From: Flavobacterium zhairuonense
GTDB lineage: Bacteria; Bacteroidota; Bacteroidia; Flavobacteriales; Flavobacteriaceae
NCBI RefSeq assembly: GCF_004352915.1
Contig: NZ_SJSY01000076.1
Span: 496,001-560,000, forward strand
Direction of reading: 5' to 3'
DNA length: 64,000 bases
The position numbers and the translations under genes were made by a program. Within the stretch, counting starts at the first letter, position 1, and each line of letters begins with the position of its first letter. The notes below the pieces were generated by a model. It made no database searches, had not been told where the DNA came from, and saw only the letters and a list, made by a program, of their open reading frames with translations. Of the stretch, positions 26,025-34,941 are shown piece after piece.

Positions 26025-26398
26025 TACCAATATTAAATCCCTACGGGATAAAATGATGAACTGAAAAAAAATCTTTTACTACCGATATTAAATCCCTACG
26101 GGATAAAATGATGAACTGAAAAAACATCTTTTACTACCGAGATAAAATCCCTATGGGATAAAATGATGAACTGAAAAAACATCTTTTACTACCGAGATAA
26201 AATCCCTATGGGATAAAATGATGAACTGAAAAAACATCTTTTACTACCGATATTAAATCCCTACGGGATAAAATGATGAACTGAAAAACATTTTTTACTA
26301 CCGAGATAAAATCCCTACGGGATAAAACGAACTAAAAAAAATCTTTTTGCTACCATAATAAACTCCTACGGAATGATTTTTCTGCACAATATTTTTTC
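26025..26398. repeat. 55-bp tandem repeat array, six units plus a decayed seventh
   Basis: Units begin with TACC at 26025, 26080, 26135, 26190, 26245, 26299 and 26351. The first four are exactly 55 bases, the fifth 54 and the sixth 52. Each contains a small hairpin ATCCC-TAC-GGGAT followed by AAAATGATGAACTG. Units 3 and 4 are identical and carry T in the loop (CCCTATGGG); units 2 and 5 share the other type. There are no variable spacers and no cas genes, so this is not CRISPR. Two diverged copies follow in the opposite orientation. Confidence 0.9.
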
Positions 26399-26493
26399 AT
26401 CCCTTAGGAGAAAAAAATCCTGTAAGGATTTAATACTGGTAGAAAAAATAATTATCAACCGTAGCAAATTGTCCCGTCAGGGACTAAACCTGC
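26393..26493. repeat. Two diverged inverted copies of the TACC/GGGAT hairpin unit
   Basis: Read on the minus strand, 26442 down to 26393 gives TACCAGTATTAAATCCTTAC, clearly related to the tandem unit. 26493 down to 26457 gives a third variant with TAGTCCCTGACGGGACAA. These flank the array and suggest that the tandem array grew from a dispersed palindromic element. Confidence 0.65.
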
Positions 26494-26518
26494 TCCCGTA
26501 ATAAATTTATCAATAAAA

Positions 26519-26552
26519 CAAAACACCTGTCGTCAAAGACAGGTGTTTTTTA
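26519..26552 (-). terminator. Intrinsic terminator downstream of the TonB receptor
   Basis: AAACACCTGTC (26521-26531) pairs with GACAGGTGTTT around a GTCAAA loop, with A and T runs on both sides. It lies 36 bases past the stop at 26588 and may act in both directions. Confidence 0.85.
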
Positions 26553-26587
26553 ATGGGTTTGCAATTTTTCAACTAGAACAAACCTTT

Positions 26588-29029
26588 TTAGAATTTATAC
26601 GTTACGCCAACTCTAAAATTTGTTGGTGCTTCCGTTTGCCAGTAATAAGCATTTAACCAGCTGTAGAAAGAACCGCTATATAAATATTTATTTAAGATAT
26701 TAAATACGTTAGCTGTTACTTTAACTTTACCCGTTTCATAAGACAAACCTCCATCTAATTTAAAGTAAGAAGGCAGTCTTTGAAGACCTGCACTCCAAGT
26801 ATCAGTTTGGCGTCCGTCAAGGAACGTTCCTCCTATAGAAGCTCCAAAACCTTTTAGTTTTCCACCCTGAACTGTGTAGTTTAACCAAGCATTTGCAGTA
26901 TGTTTAGCATAACCTGGAACGATATCGCCTTCTTTAATTCCTGTTGCAGCAGAAACTAAAGGATCTACCTTATTTACAATGGATTCTGCAAAAGCATAAT
27001 TTGCTATAAGATTCAAACCATCCAAAAGTTTTCCTCTAAGGTCAAACTCGAAACCTTGAGCTCTTTTTTCTCCAAGAACAATTTTATATTGCTCGTTTGG
27101 TGTATTTCTAGGGTCAGAAGTAAGCTCATTATTCTTCAAGATATTGTAAACAGATAAACTTGTATTCCACGAACCATCAAACCAGTCTTTTTTAATACCA
27201 AATTCAACATTATTTCCTGTAAGCGGTTTTACCTGGCCATCTCTAACAACTCCTGATTGAGGAGAAAAAGCTTGATCATATAATCCGTAAAAAGCTGTAC
27301 TTTCGTTTAAAGAATAACTAACTCCTACTCGAGGCGTAATATGACTATCCTCTTGTGGGATATCATAACTACTCGTCTGGCTAATCCATGTATATCTTGC
27401 CGCAAGAGTCAATCTTAATTTGTTTTGAAAGAAACCAAGTTCATCCTGAATATAACCTGCAGCATATTCTGAACCGTAAAGTCCGCCAGCTCTTTGGCTT
27501 AATGGCGTGTCGTGGTCAAAAGCTGGGAAACCATTAGATGGAGTTCCATAATTTGGATTGTAAACATTAAAAGGATTGTCAACTGTATCAAGATCATGAG
27601 ATTGTCCCCAATCTGCCATATAATCCTTGCTTCCTAAATCTACTCCACTTAAAATTTTGTGGCTTACAGATCCTGTATTGAATTTTCCGTTTACAAATAT
27701 TTGACCCAAATACATATTGCTTTCTGCATCCCAAATACCAACGTTTCTGATAATTTCTCCTTTTGCCAATGTTCCTTCTGAAACTCCGTCAAAATTTCTA
27801 TCAACATCACCAGGACCAACTACGCCCGGCCATGAGCTATATCCTTGCTGAATGTATTTGAAATAAGAAGTTTGTGCAGTCAATTTCCAGTTGTCATCAA
27901 ATTTATGTTCAAACATCAAATAACCACTGTGATCCTGAATATTAGTATCTGGCAAACCTGGCTGTGTCATTGTAAATCCTACAGGCAAAGTTGCATATCC
28001 GTCAGATGCAGGTCCAAAAACGTAGTAAGAACCTACTTCTGTCATGTTTGCATACTGAAAATTATATTCCGCTGTAATTTTTGTTTTATCATCAACTTGA
28101 TACGAAATTACCGGAGCAATTACGTAACGGTCATTGTGTTCAAAAGCACGGTGCGAACCTTTATTTTGAGCTGCTCCATTAAATCGGTAAAGCAATTTTC
28201 CTTTTTTATCTAATTTTCCGTCTAAATCAAGACTTACTCTGTAAAAATCGTAACTCCCTCCTAGTACTGAAACTTCGCCTTTTGTTACTCCAGTTGGTTT
28301 TTTAGTTACCACATTATAAAGTCCGCTTGGATCACCGCTTGAAAGCATAAATCCAGCTGGCCCTTTTACAAATTCGATGTGATCTACAAAACTCATATCT
28401 TCAGTCAATGGACCCCAAAAAGAAGAAACTACATTAAATCCGTTACGAAAAGCCTGAATTTGAGATCCACGCATTGTAATGTTTGTATATAAATCCCCCC
28501 AGTGCTCTAAACGCACTGCTCCACTCACGTTACGAATAACGCCATCACTCATACTTGTAATTTGTTGATCTTTTAAAGTCTGACCGCTTACAATCTGAAC
28601 GTTTTGTGGAATCTCCAAAACTGGAGTCTGTAAACGCAATGACAATGAAGGTTTGTCTTGCTTGTATTTGTTTTTTGTAATAACAACCTCATCAAGATCT
28701 TCTTGACTTTCAGAAAGTGCAAAGTTTTTTGTTGTAGTTTGTTTTGCCGTTACAACAATGGCATCTTCCTTACCGTGAATACCAACGGAATGAATATTGA
28801 TAGTGTAAGATCCCGGTTTAACATTTCTAATTTCGTACTGACCATTTTCATTGGTTACAGCACTATATTTTGTTCCTTTAAGCGCAACAGATACACCTTC
28901 AGCCGGAACATTTCCGCTCAAAGATATTTTTCCTGCTACCCTACCTGTATTTTGGTTTTGCGCCATCATAGTTAATGATGTTACAAAAAGTACAAAAAAA
29001 CAGATTTTTTTAATGGTTAAGCTATTCAT
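26588..29029 (-). CDS. TonB-dependent siderophore-type receptor
   Basis: The 813-residue outer-membrane protein has a signal peptide (ends MMAQ), then a carboxypeptidase-regulatory-like domain (about 28-112, GRVAGKISLSGNVPAEGVSV and GQYEIRNVKPGSYTI). The plug (about 125-260) contains VRLEHWGDLYTNITMRGSQI and VEFVKGPAGF-type elements. A 22-strand barrel follows, ending in Phe (FRVGVTYKF). The plug and the WGPLTEDMSFVDHIEFVKGP pattern match FhuE/FoxA-like siderophore receptors. It imports ferric siderophores using TonB energy. It is a single gene bracketed by terminators, so it is probably not part of the neighbouring PUL. I did not find a convincing Fur box. Confidence 0.92.
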   Translation of the reverse strand: MNSLTIKKICFFVLFVTSLTMMAQNQNTGRVAGKISLSGNVPAEGVSVALKGTKYSAVTNENGQYEIRNVKPGSYTINIHSVGIHGKEDAIVVTAKQTTTKNFALSESQEDLDEVVITKNKYKQDKPSLSLRLQTPVLEIPQNVQIVSGQTLKDQQITSMSDGVIRNVSGAVRLEHWGDLYTNITMRGSQIQAFRNGFNVVSSFWGPLTEDMSFVDHIEFVKGPAGFMLSSGDPSGLYNVVTKKPTGVTKGEVSVLGGSYDFYRVSLDLDGKLDKKGKLLYRFNGAAQNKGSHRAFEHNDRYVIAPVISYQVDDKTKITAEYNFQYANMTEVGSYYVFGPASDGYATLPVGFTMTQPGLPDTNIQDHSGYLMFEHKFDDNWKLTAQTSYFKYIQQGYSSWPGVVGPGDVDRNFDGVSEGTLAKGEIIRNVGIWDAESNMYLGQIFVNGKFNTGSVSHKILSGVDLGSKDYMADWGQSHDLDTVDNPFNVYNPNYGTPSNGFPAFDHDTPLSQRAGGLYGSEYAAGYIQDELGFFQNKLRLTLAARYTWISQTSSYDIPQEDSHITPRVGVSYSLNESTAFYGLYDQAFSPQSGVVRDGQVKPLTGNNVEFGIKKDWFDGSWNTSLSVYNILKNNELTSDPRNTPNEQYKIVLGEKRAQGFEFDLRGKLLDGLNLIANYAFAESIVNKVDPLVSAATGIKEGDIVPGYAKHTANAWLNYTVQGGKLKGFGASIGGTFLDGRQTDTWSAGLQRLPSYFKLDGGLSYETGKVKVTANVFNILNKYLYSGSFYSWLNAYYWQTEAPTNFRVGVTYKF

Positions 29030-29160
29030 TTTGTCTGGTTTTAAATTTCGTTGGCAAAAGTAGTTTCTAAAACTTGTTTTTCCAAATTATTTTTAACCAT
29101 TCTAAATAAATATAACGAATAGATGTTAAAACAACACTTTTAAATTACTGAAAAACAATA

Positions 29161-29200
29161 AAAAAGCCTGTTCTATAAATAAAAACAGGCTTTAAAAAAA
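29161..29200 (-). terminator. Intrinsic terminator ending the PUL transcript
   Basis: AAAGCCTGTT (29163-29172) pairs with AACAGGCTTT (29184-29193) around an 11-base loop, with A and T runs on both sides. It lies between the last PUL gene (stop at 29254) and the TonB receptor start (29029). Confidence 0.82.
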
Positions 29201-29253
29201 TCTTTAATTCGAAATATGAGTAAAATGTTTATTTCAAAATCTTTTTTAGAAAT

Positions 29254-30231
29254 TTATTTTTGGTCTAAAAAGATAAAACTTTCTGGTTTTGCAACGATTT
29301 TATTTCCTGAAAACTCAATAGAAATAATTCCTGCTTTTCTTGGAGAAACGGCACTTTCATTAAAATGTGTATGCAATACATAATGCATTTTGTTGTCTTT
29401 ATCCCAAAATACATCGCCGTGGCCAATTCCGTTTTGCTTCGTATTCTTTCTGCTGATAATTGGGCTGTCAGTAGCTTTTTCCCAAGGTCCAAGGGGGCTT
29501 TTGCTTGTAGCATAACCTACTGCATAATCAATATTTCTAAAATCATTAGCCGAATAAATCATGTAATATAAGCCGTTATGTTTCAAAACCGTCGGACCTT
29601 CTGTAACGGGCCAGCTTACATTTTGAGTGTTTTCCCACGGCAAAGTTCCTGAAATACATTCGGTTAAAGTTTCTGGTTTTATACTTTGAAGATCATCGTT
29701 TATTTCTGCTACAAAAATTCGGTTTCCATTTGTCAAGCGAACATGATAAAGGTATTTTTTTCCATCTTCATCAAAAAAAATAAACGGATCAATTTGGTTT
29801 CCAGTTTTGATAATTGGTTCTTTTGATTCGTTTTTGAAGGGACCAAGTGGACTGTCGCTGGTTGCAACTGCGATATTTTCATTGGCGGTATAAATCATAT
29901 AAAATTTGTTTTTATAGGACAGAATTTGCGGTGCCCAAAAACCTTTGTCACCAAAAGAATCTCCTTTTTTCAAGGCCAAACCATTCTGCGCCCCAACCGG
30001 ACCTTTCCAATCTTTTAAATCAGAAGACGTGTAAACCTGAAATCCTTCGCCATTTGGAATATCTCCAGTTGTGGTTCCGTATAAATAATAGGTTCCTTTG
30101 TCGTAAAATATAGTTGGGTCTGCCAGTAAAATGGCCTTTGCTTTTACTTCTTTAGGTTTGTCTGTGCTTTTTTCCTGCGAACAGGCTGTAAAAACACTGA
30201 ATAATGTTATTATGGATAGTATTTTTTTCAT
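29254..30231 (-). CDS. Glycoside hydrolase family 43 lipoprotein
   Basis: I start at the ATG at 30231, which gives a lipoprotein signal (MKKILSIITLFSVFTACS, Cys17). The frame extends 20 codons upstream only because it reads through a dispersed repeat. The 325-residue protein is a five-bladed propeller of GH43 type, with the three catalytic acids in order: Asp38 (LADPTIF), Asp148 (QIDPFIF) and Glu211 (VTEGPTV). GH43 enzymes are inverting arabinofuranosidases, xylosidases or galactosidases. It is the last gene of the PUL operon, and as a lipoprotein it acts in the periplasm or at the cell surface. Confidence 0.9.
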   Translation of the reverse strand: MKKILSIITLFSVFTACSQEKSTDKPKEVKAKAILLADPTIFYDKGTYYLYGTTTGDIPNGEGFQVYTSSDLKDWKGPVGAQNGLALKKGDSFGDKGFWAPQILSYKNKFYMIYTANENIAVATSDSPLGPFKNESKEPIIKTGNQIDPFIFFDEDGKKYLYHVRLTNGNRIFVAEINDDLQSIKPETLTECISGTLPWENTQNVSWPVTEGPTVLKHNGLYYMIYSANDFRNIDYAVGYATSKSPLGPWEKATDSPIISRKNTKQNGIGHGDVFWDKDNKMHYVLHTHFNESAVSPRKAGIISIEFSGNKIVAKPESFIFLDQK

Positions 30232-30250
30232 GTTTAATGGATTGCTTTTT

Positions 30251-30345
30251 TTTAACCGCAAAGAGCGCAAGGAATTACGCAAAGGGCTCAAAACATTTAA
30301 TCTTCGGCGTGCTTTGCGTAAACCTTAGCGATCTTAGCAGTTAAA
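30251..30345. repeat. Dispersed ACCGCAAAG inverted repeat
   Basis: The element starts TTTAACCGCAAAGAGCGCAA, ends with GCAGTTAAA, and has complementary GCAAAG/CTTTGC halves. It fills the gap between two PUL genes. Related copies are at 32631-32690, 60564-60785 (in part), 61988-62079 and 63322-63375. Confidence 0.8.
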
Positions 30346-30360
30346 TTCTTTAAACTAATG

Positions 30361-31539
30361 CTACTTTTTTATAGAAAACTGATAATAAGAAACCGTATGA
30401 TACTTCTGCCCTACTTTCAAAACAATCGGAGCAAATTTTGGCTGATTTGGTGCATCTGGAAAATGTTGTGTTTCTAATGCAAAAGCAGTTCTGAAATCAT
30501 CTTTTGAACCTGATTTAAACGTGTTTTTTGACTGCATGAAATTGCCGCTGTAAAATTGCAATCCCGGCTCTTCGGTAAAAATATCAAGCGTGATTCCTGA
30601 TTTATCTCCAGAAATTGTTGCAGCGTGATTCAAACCGTTTTTCTTGGTTCCGTTTAAAACATAATTATGATCGTAACCTTTTCCGAATTTCAATTGTTCG
30701 TCTTTGGTTTCGATTCGTTCACCAATGGTATGTTTTGAAGTAAAATCAAAAACTGTATTTTTTACCGATTTCAATTCTCCAGATGGAATTAAACCTTCAT
30801 CAACTGGCGTAAATTCATTCGCATAAATTTGCAATTCATGGTTTAAAATTGTCCCGCTTCCTTCTCCATTCAAATTGAAAAAAGCATGATTTGTTAAGTT
30901 TACAAGCGTCGTTTTATCTGTAGTTGCTTCGTACTCCATTTTAACCGAATTATCATCGGTAATAGTATAGGTTACTTTTACATTTAAATTCCCAGGAAAA
31001 CCTTGTTCTCCATCTGGCGAAACATAAGAGAAAACCAATGTTTTTTCATCTGTTTTTTCAGCATTCCAAACTACATCTTGAAAACCTTTTACACCACCAT
31101 GCAAAGCATTTTTTCCATTGTTTAGTGGCACTTGATATTGTTTTCCTTCCAAAGTAAATTTCCCTTTACCAATTCTGTTTCCAACTCTTCCAATTGTTGC
31201 TCCAAAATAAGGTTCTGTAGATGTTTTAAAGCCTTTTGCGCTGTTCATTCCGACTACAACATCGGTTGGTTTTCCGTTTTTATCGTTTACCCAAAGTCCG
31301 ATTAATCTTCCGCCATAATTCGTAAAAGCGGCTTTGATTCCTTTGTTTTCTATCCAATATAAATTGACTTTTTTGCCGTCAATTATCGTATCGAAATTTT
31401 TAGTTTCTAAAACCGTTTTTACTGAATCTGTTTTGATTTCAGTACTTTCCTTCGAAACCGAATCTTCCTTTTTATTGTCTTTGCAATTAAATTGAAAAAG
31501 CGCCAGCAAAACAACTGCAGCAATTTGAATGTTTTTCAT
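30361..31539 (-). CDS. Aldose 1-epimerase (mutarotase), secreted lipoprotein
   Basis: The 392-residue protein has a lipoprotein signal (LLALFQFNCKDN, Cys19) and a GalM-type beta-sandwich. Diagnostic elements are FTNYGGRLIGLWV, ATIGRVGNRIGKGKF, NNGKNALHGGVKGF (catalytic His in the LHGG motif), VNLTNHAFFNL (second His) and the late EPGLQFYSGN with the catalytic Glu. It interconverts alpha and beta anomers of free aldoses such as galactose, glucose or arabinose. Export is unusual for GalM in general but common in Bacteroidota PULs, where it acts on sugars released by the neighbouring enzymes. Confidence 0.93.
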   Translation of the reverse strand: MKNIQIAAVVLLALFQFNCKDNKKEDSVSKESTEIKTDSVKTVLETKNFDTIIDGKKVNLYWIENKGIKAAFTNYGGRLIGLWVNDKNGKPTDVVVGMNSAKGFKTSTEPYFGATIGRVGNRIGKGKFTLEGKQYQVPLNNGKNALHGGVKGFQDVVWNAEKTDEKTLVFSYVSPDGEQGFPGNLNVKVTYTITDDNSVKMEYEATTDKTTLVNLTNHAFFNLNGEGSGTILNHELQIYANEFTPVDEGLIPSGELKSVKNTVFDFTSKHTIGERIETKDEQLKFGKGYDHNYVLNGTKKNGLNHAATISGDKSGITLDIFTEEPGLQFYSGNFMQSKNTFKSGSKDDFRTAFALETQHFPDAPNQPKFAPIVLKVGQKYHTVSYYQFSIKK

Positions 31540-31572
31540 TTTTATATACTTTATAAGATGATTTTCAATGTT

Positions 31573-32595
31573 TTATTTTGATGGAATTGCCAAAATCGTT
31601 TCTTCGCTAACTGGTTCTCCTAAAACCGGAAATCCGTTTGCATCCCAATCGATTTTCTGCATTCTTGGAGATCTTTTATTGCCGCATCCTTCGCCAGGAT
31701 TTGAATTGGCGTGGTACAAAATCCAGTCTTCTTTTCCGTCTGGAGATTTAAAAAAGGAATTATGTCCAGGTGCGTAAACTTTATTTTTATCCGATTGTTT
31801 GAAGATTGCTTCCGGCGATTTTTTCCAAGCCGAAGCATCTAGTAAATTATCACTTCCATTAAAAGCTAACAATCCTAAAGAATAAAAATCAGTCCAACAT
31901 CCACTTGCAGAAAACACAATGAAAATTTTTCCATTTCTTTCTAAAAATTGCGGACCTTCGTTTACATTTACCTGTGGCGGATTTACATCGTCATGCAAAG
32001 CGCCGTGTGTTTCCCAATCGTTTGTTGGCGCAGAAATCATAACGCGATCGCCATCAATTTCAAGCGGATTTTTCATTTTAGCGATATAGATATTTTGCTG
32101 TCCATTAGTATCGCCTTGCCATCCAGCCCAAATCATATAAAGCTGTTTTTTATGTTCAAAAACGTTTCCGTCAATTGCCCATTTATCTGTTTTGGCAGCA
32201 ATTTTTCCTTTGAATTCAAAATTGCCTTTAAACGGATCTGATGATTTGTTTTCTAAAACATACATTCTGTGATTGTTGTTATTACCGTTATCTGCAGCAA
32301 AATAACAATACCATTTTCCGTTGATAATATGAAATTCTGGTGCCCAGATTTCTGCCGAATAATTGGTGTTTTTAGGCGGTGTCCAAATCACTTTGCTTTC
32401 AGCATTTTTTATGTCTGATAAGTCTTTTGTTTTCCATAAAACCAATTTATTTCCTAGCGTATTTGTATAATAGTAATAGCCTTTATAATACGTGCTATAA
32501 GGGTCTGCACCCGACGGAAGAATAGGATTTTTGAATGTTTTTTGCTGTGCAAAACTTATTGTTGTGAGCAGAAAAAGTATTAGGTATTTTTTCAT
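31573..32595 (-). CDS. Glycoside hydrolase family 43 protein
   Basis: The ATG at 32595 gives a signal peptide (MKKYLILFLLTTISFAQ). The longer frame to 32718 runs through a dispersed repeat and is not credible. The 340-residue protein has the GH43 triad: Asp31 (PSGADPYS), Asp142 (WAIDGNVF) and Glu213 (VNEGPQFL). The pattern YSAEIWAPEFHIINGKWYCYFAA is typical of exo-acting arabinofuranosidase-like subfamilies. Without a lipobox it should be periplasmic or secreted. It lies 33 bases before the aldose epimerase gene in the operon. Confidence 0.92.
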   Translation of the reverse strand: MKKYLILFLLTTISFAQQKTFKNPILPSGADPYSTYYKGYYYYTNTLGNKLVLWKTKDLSDIKNAESKVIWTPPKNTNYSAEIWAPEFHIINGKWYCYFAADNGNNNNHRMYVLENKSSDPFKGNFEFKGKIAAKTDKWAIDGNVFEHKKQLYMIWAGWQGDTNGQQNIYIAKMKNPLEIDGDRVMISAPTNDWETHGALHDDVNPPQVNVNEGPQFLERNGKIFIVFSASGCWTDFYSLGLLAFNGSDNLLDASAWKKSPEAIFKQSDKNKVYAPGHNSFFKSPDGKEDWILYHANSNPGEGCGNKRSPRMQKIDWDANGFPVLGEPVSEETILAIPSK

Positions 32596-32927
32596 TTTTA
32601 TTGGTTTTAGGCTTTTTAGCTTAGATTTTTTTTTTACGCAAAGACACGAAGGTTTTTCGCAAAGTTCACAAAGGTTTTTTCTCCGCTTTGTCACTTCAAA
32701 AGAAGCCGAAGGGCACAAAGCTGTTCGCTATTTTATGTCATTTCGACGGAGGAGAAATCGCACACGGAATTCGTCAAAGATTGGCGACATACTGTGTGGA
32801 GTTTCTAGTGTGATCCTTCGTTCCTCAGGATAACAAACTGTGAAAGCTATGTGTGGAAACTAGTTTCTTCTACTTCCTTTTTCAACACAAAAAAATCTAT
32901 GTTTCTATGCGTTTAAGAAAATCACTA
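32596..32927. other. Repeat-filled gap inside the PUL, no gene seen
   Basis: The 332 bases between the GH2 and GH43 genes contain no coding frame. They hold an ACGCAAAG repeat copy (about 32631-32690), a CATTTCGACGGAGGAGAAAT repeat (32736-32833) and half of an ATCTATGTTTCTATG repeat (32893-32912). Confidence 0.7.
32736..32833. repeat. Dispersed CATTTCGA...GAAATCGCAC element, degenerate copy
   Basis: The left arm (32739-32765) closely resembles the arm of the perfect element at 56053-56146. The right arm (GTGTGATCCTTCGTTCCTCA, from 32808) has diverged. This type of element sits between genes here and at 56053. Confidence 0.7.
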
Positions 32928-34739
32928 TTATTTATTCAAAGCATTAATAACTTCTGTATTGATTTTATTCACAGCTTTGAAATCCATTTTGTCTACTTTT
33001 CTGTCGTAGGTCATGAAACCGTTTACTTCACCTTCAACATCAGTTGTTTGTGTGTAAACTGCTGCAGAAAATCCCGTTTTAACATAGTTTTTCAAAATTT
33101 GAGCATACTTGATATATTCGGCTGTAACTTCAGCTTCGTTTTTAAATTTAATGTAACCCCAGTTGTCATTTGCTCTCCATAAATGTCCTTCCAACGGAAG
33201 ACCAATTCCCCCATATTCTCCTAAAACAGTAACTCTTCTTGCATCGAACAAATACATTTCTGGTCCAGGATAATTATGTAAATCCAAAATATCTCCTGTT
33301 TGAAAATGATTTCCACCGCTGGCAGAATTAATCAAACGACTTGGATCGTATTTTTTTGTCCATTCTGTAATTTCTACTGTTTTAAATTGTCCCCAAGCTT
33401 CGTTAAACGGAACCCAAACGACAATACTTGGATATGAATACAAATGATCCATTATTTCTTTCCATTCTTTTCTGTAGATTTCTTCTGATTTTGCCGAACG
33501 CTGTAATTCTGTTCCTTCAAAATATTTTCTGTTTTGCCAAACCGGCTGATCGTCTCCACTCGGCATATCTTGCCATACCAAAATCCCTAATTGATCGCAA
33601 TGTGTGTACCAACGTTCTGGTTCTACTTTTACGTGTTTGCGAATCATATTAAAACCTAATTCTTTTGTTTTAATAATATCGTATTTTAGAGCTTCGTCAG
33701 TTGGTGCCGTGTATAATCCGTCTGGCCACCAACCTTGGTCTAAAGGTCCGTATTGAAAATAATCTTTGTTGTTTAATTGCATTCTCAAAATACCGTTTTC
33801 ATCCCTTTTTGATGAAATTTTTCGCATGGCGAAATAACTTTTCACCTCGTCAACCACTTTATTTTTGCTGATTAAGCGAATTTTTGTCTGATACAAAAAC
33901 GGACTTTCAGGCGACCATAATTTTGGAGCATTTAGAACAATATCATTGCTTTCGCCAACAACGGCTTTTTCTTTCGCAATTTCTTTTCCTCCATCAAAAA
34001 CAGAAATTTCTACCAAATCTCCTTTTTCAGCTCCATTTACATCGGCTTTAATACTGATGGTATTTTGATCAATATTTGGCGTTGTTTTTAATTCTGAAAT
34101 GTTTTTAGCATTTACCGGTTCAATCCAAACGGTTTGCCAAATTCCGGTTACCGGTGTGTACCAAATACCTTCTGGATTTTTGACTTGTTTTCCTCTCGGC
34201 TGTGGTCCGTCGTTTGAAGGATCCCAAACTTTCACAACTAATTTTTGACTTTTCCCTTTTTGGATAAATGGAGTAATATCAAATGAAAACGGCGTATAAC
34301 CTCCTGTATGTGAGCCTACTTTTACATCATTTATAAAAACTTCTGTTTTCCAATCGACAGCTCCAAAATGTAAAAGGATATTTTTTCCGTTCCAATTTGA
34401 TTCAATCGAAAAATTTGTTTCGTACCAAAGTTCATTTTTGGCTCCAACATTTTTCATAACACCAGACAAACTCGACTCAGCCGCAAACGGAACCAAAATT
34501 TGCCCATCATATTTTGAAGGCGCTGTTTTTCCAAATTCTTGAATACTGTAATTCCACAAACCATTCAGATTTTTCCATTGGCCACGCTCCATAATCGGAC
34601 GGGGATATTCAGCTAAAGGTTTCTTTGGGTCAACTTGTTCAGCCCATTTTGTTTTTATTTTATCTCCTTGAGGTTTCCATTGTGCATTTGCTGTCAATAT
34701 TGAAAACAACGCCAAAAAAAGGATGCTTTTTCTTTTCAT
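32928..34739 (-). CDS. Glycoside hydrolase family 2 (beta-galactosidase/glucuronidase type)
   Basis: The ATG at 34739 gives a signal peptide (MKRKSILFLALFSILTANAQ); the frame runs 28 codons further without support. The 603-residue protein has the GH2 order: sugar-binding jelly roll (about 40-200, NLNGLWNYSI and GYTPFSFDITPF), immunoglobulin-like domain (about 210-310) and TIM barrel. The acid/base Glu is in VVWVPFNEAWGQF, and the nucleophile Glu is probably in VTVLGEYGGIGL. GH2 enzymes remove beta-linked galactose, glucuronic acid, mannose or arabinose. The exact specificity cannot be told from the sequence. It is a central PUL gene. Confidence 0.92.
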   Translation of the reverse strand: MKRKSILFLALFSILTANAQWKPQGDKIKTKWAEQVDPKKPLAEYPRPIMERGQWKNLNGLWNYSIQEFGKTAPSKYDGQILVPFAAESSLSGVMKNVGAKNELWYETNFSIESNWNGKNILLHFGAVDWKTEVFINDVKVGSHTGGYTPFSFDITPFIQKGKSQKLVVKVWDPSNDGPQPRGKQVKNPEGIWYTPVTGIWQTVWIEPVNAKNISELKTTPNIDQNTISIKADVNGAEKGDLVEISVFDGGKEIAKEKAVVGESNDIVLNAPKLWSPESPFLYQTKIRLISKNKVVDEVKSYFAMRKISSKRDENGILRMQLNNKDYFQYGPLDQGWWPDGLYTAPTDEALKYDIIKTKELGFNMIRKHVKVEPERWYTHCDQLGILVWQDMPSGDDQPVWQNRKYFEGTELQRSAKSEEIYRKEWKEIMDHLYSYPSIVVWVPFNEAWGQFKTVEITEWTKKYDPSRLINSASGGNHFQTGDILDLHNYPGPEMYLFDARRVTVLGEYGGIGLPLEGHLWRANDNWGYIKFKNEAEVTAEYIKYAQILKNYVKTGFSAAVYTQTTDVEGEVNGFMTYDRKVDKMDFKAVNKINTEVINALNK

Positions 34740-34941
34740 ACTTATATTTATTAGGCATTTAATTAATAAATGCCATGATGTTTCTTCTAAATCAAAATGA
34801 ATTACCAGACTTATTCCACACAAGCCTGGTAAATTCTCAAACTAACTTAACTAACCAAGTTTTTAGTAGTATTAAGATTTTTGTATTAAGTATTAAGATT
34901 CTTTTACTCCTCACATATTCTTAATACTTAATACTCCTATC

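Larger units (their letters stand above)
25924..26587. other. Long repeat-filled intergenic region, no gene seen
   Basis: The region between the oxidoreductase and the TonB receptor has no coding frame. It holds a short CGCAGATTTGACAGATTT repeat (25955-25985), the 55-bp tandem array (26025-26350), two related inverted units (26393-26442 and 26457-26493) and a terminator (26519-26552). Confidence 0.75.

Noticed and set aside
26025..26398. Regular repeats that could be taken for a CRISPR array
   Set aside because: The units are contiguous 52-55 bp copies with no unique spacers, and no cas genes are present. It is a tandem repeat.
27845..28213. 122-codon Cys-rich frame antisense to the TonB receptor
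   Set aside because: It is a shadow of the barrel-coding sequence with no start context or family match.
29030..29253. Fur box upstream of the siderophore-type receptor
   Set aside because: The sequence is AT-rich, but no 19-bp dyad of the Fur type could be made out with confidence.
30232..30291. N-terminal extension of the last GH43 protein
   Set aside because: It is encoded by a CCGCAAAG repeat, and the lipoprotein signal begins at the ATG at 30231.
32596..32718. N-terminal extension of the GH43 protein (KNLCELCEKPSCLCVKKK)
   Set aside because: This stretch is a translated dispersed repeat. The ATG at 32595 is followed by a standard signal peptide.
34740..34823. 28-codon extension of the GH2 protein
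   Set aside because: It has no family similarity and precedes a clean signal peptide at 34739.
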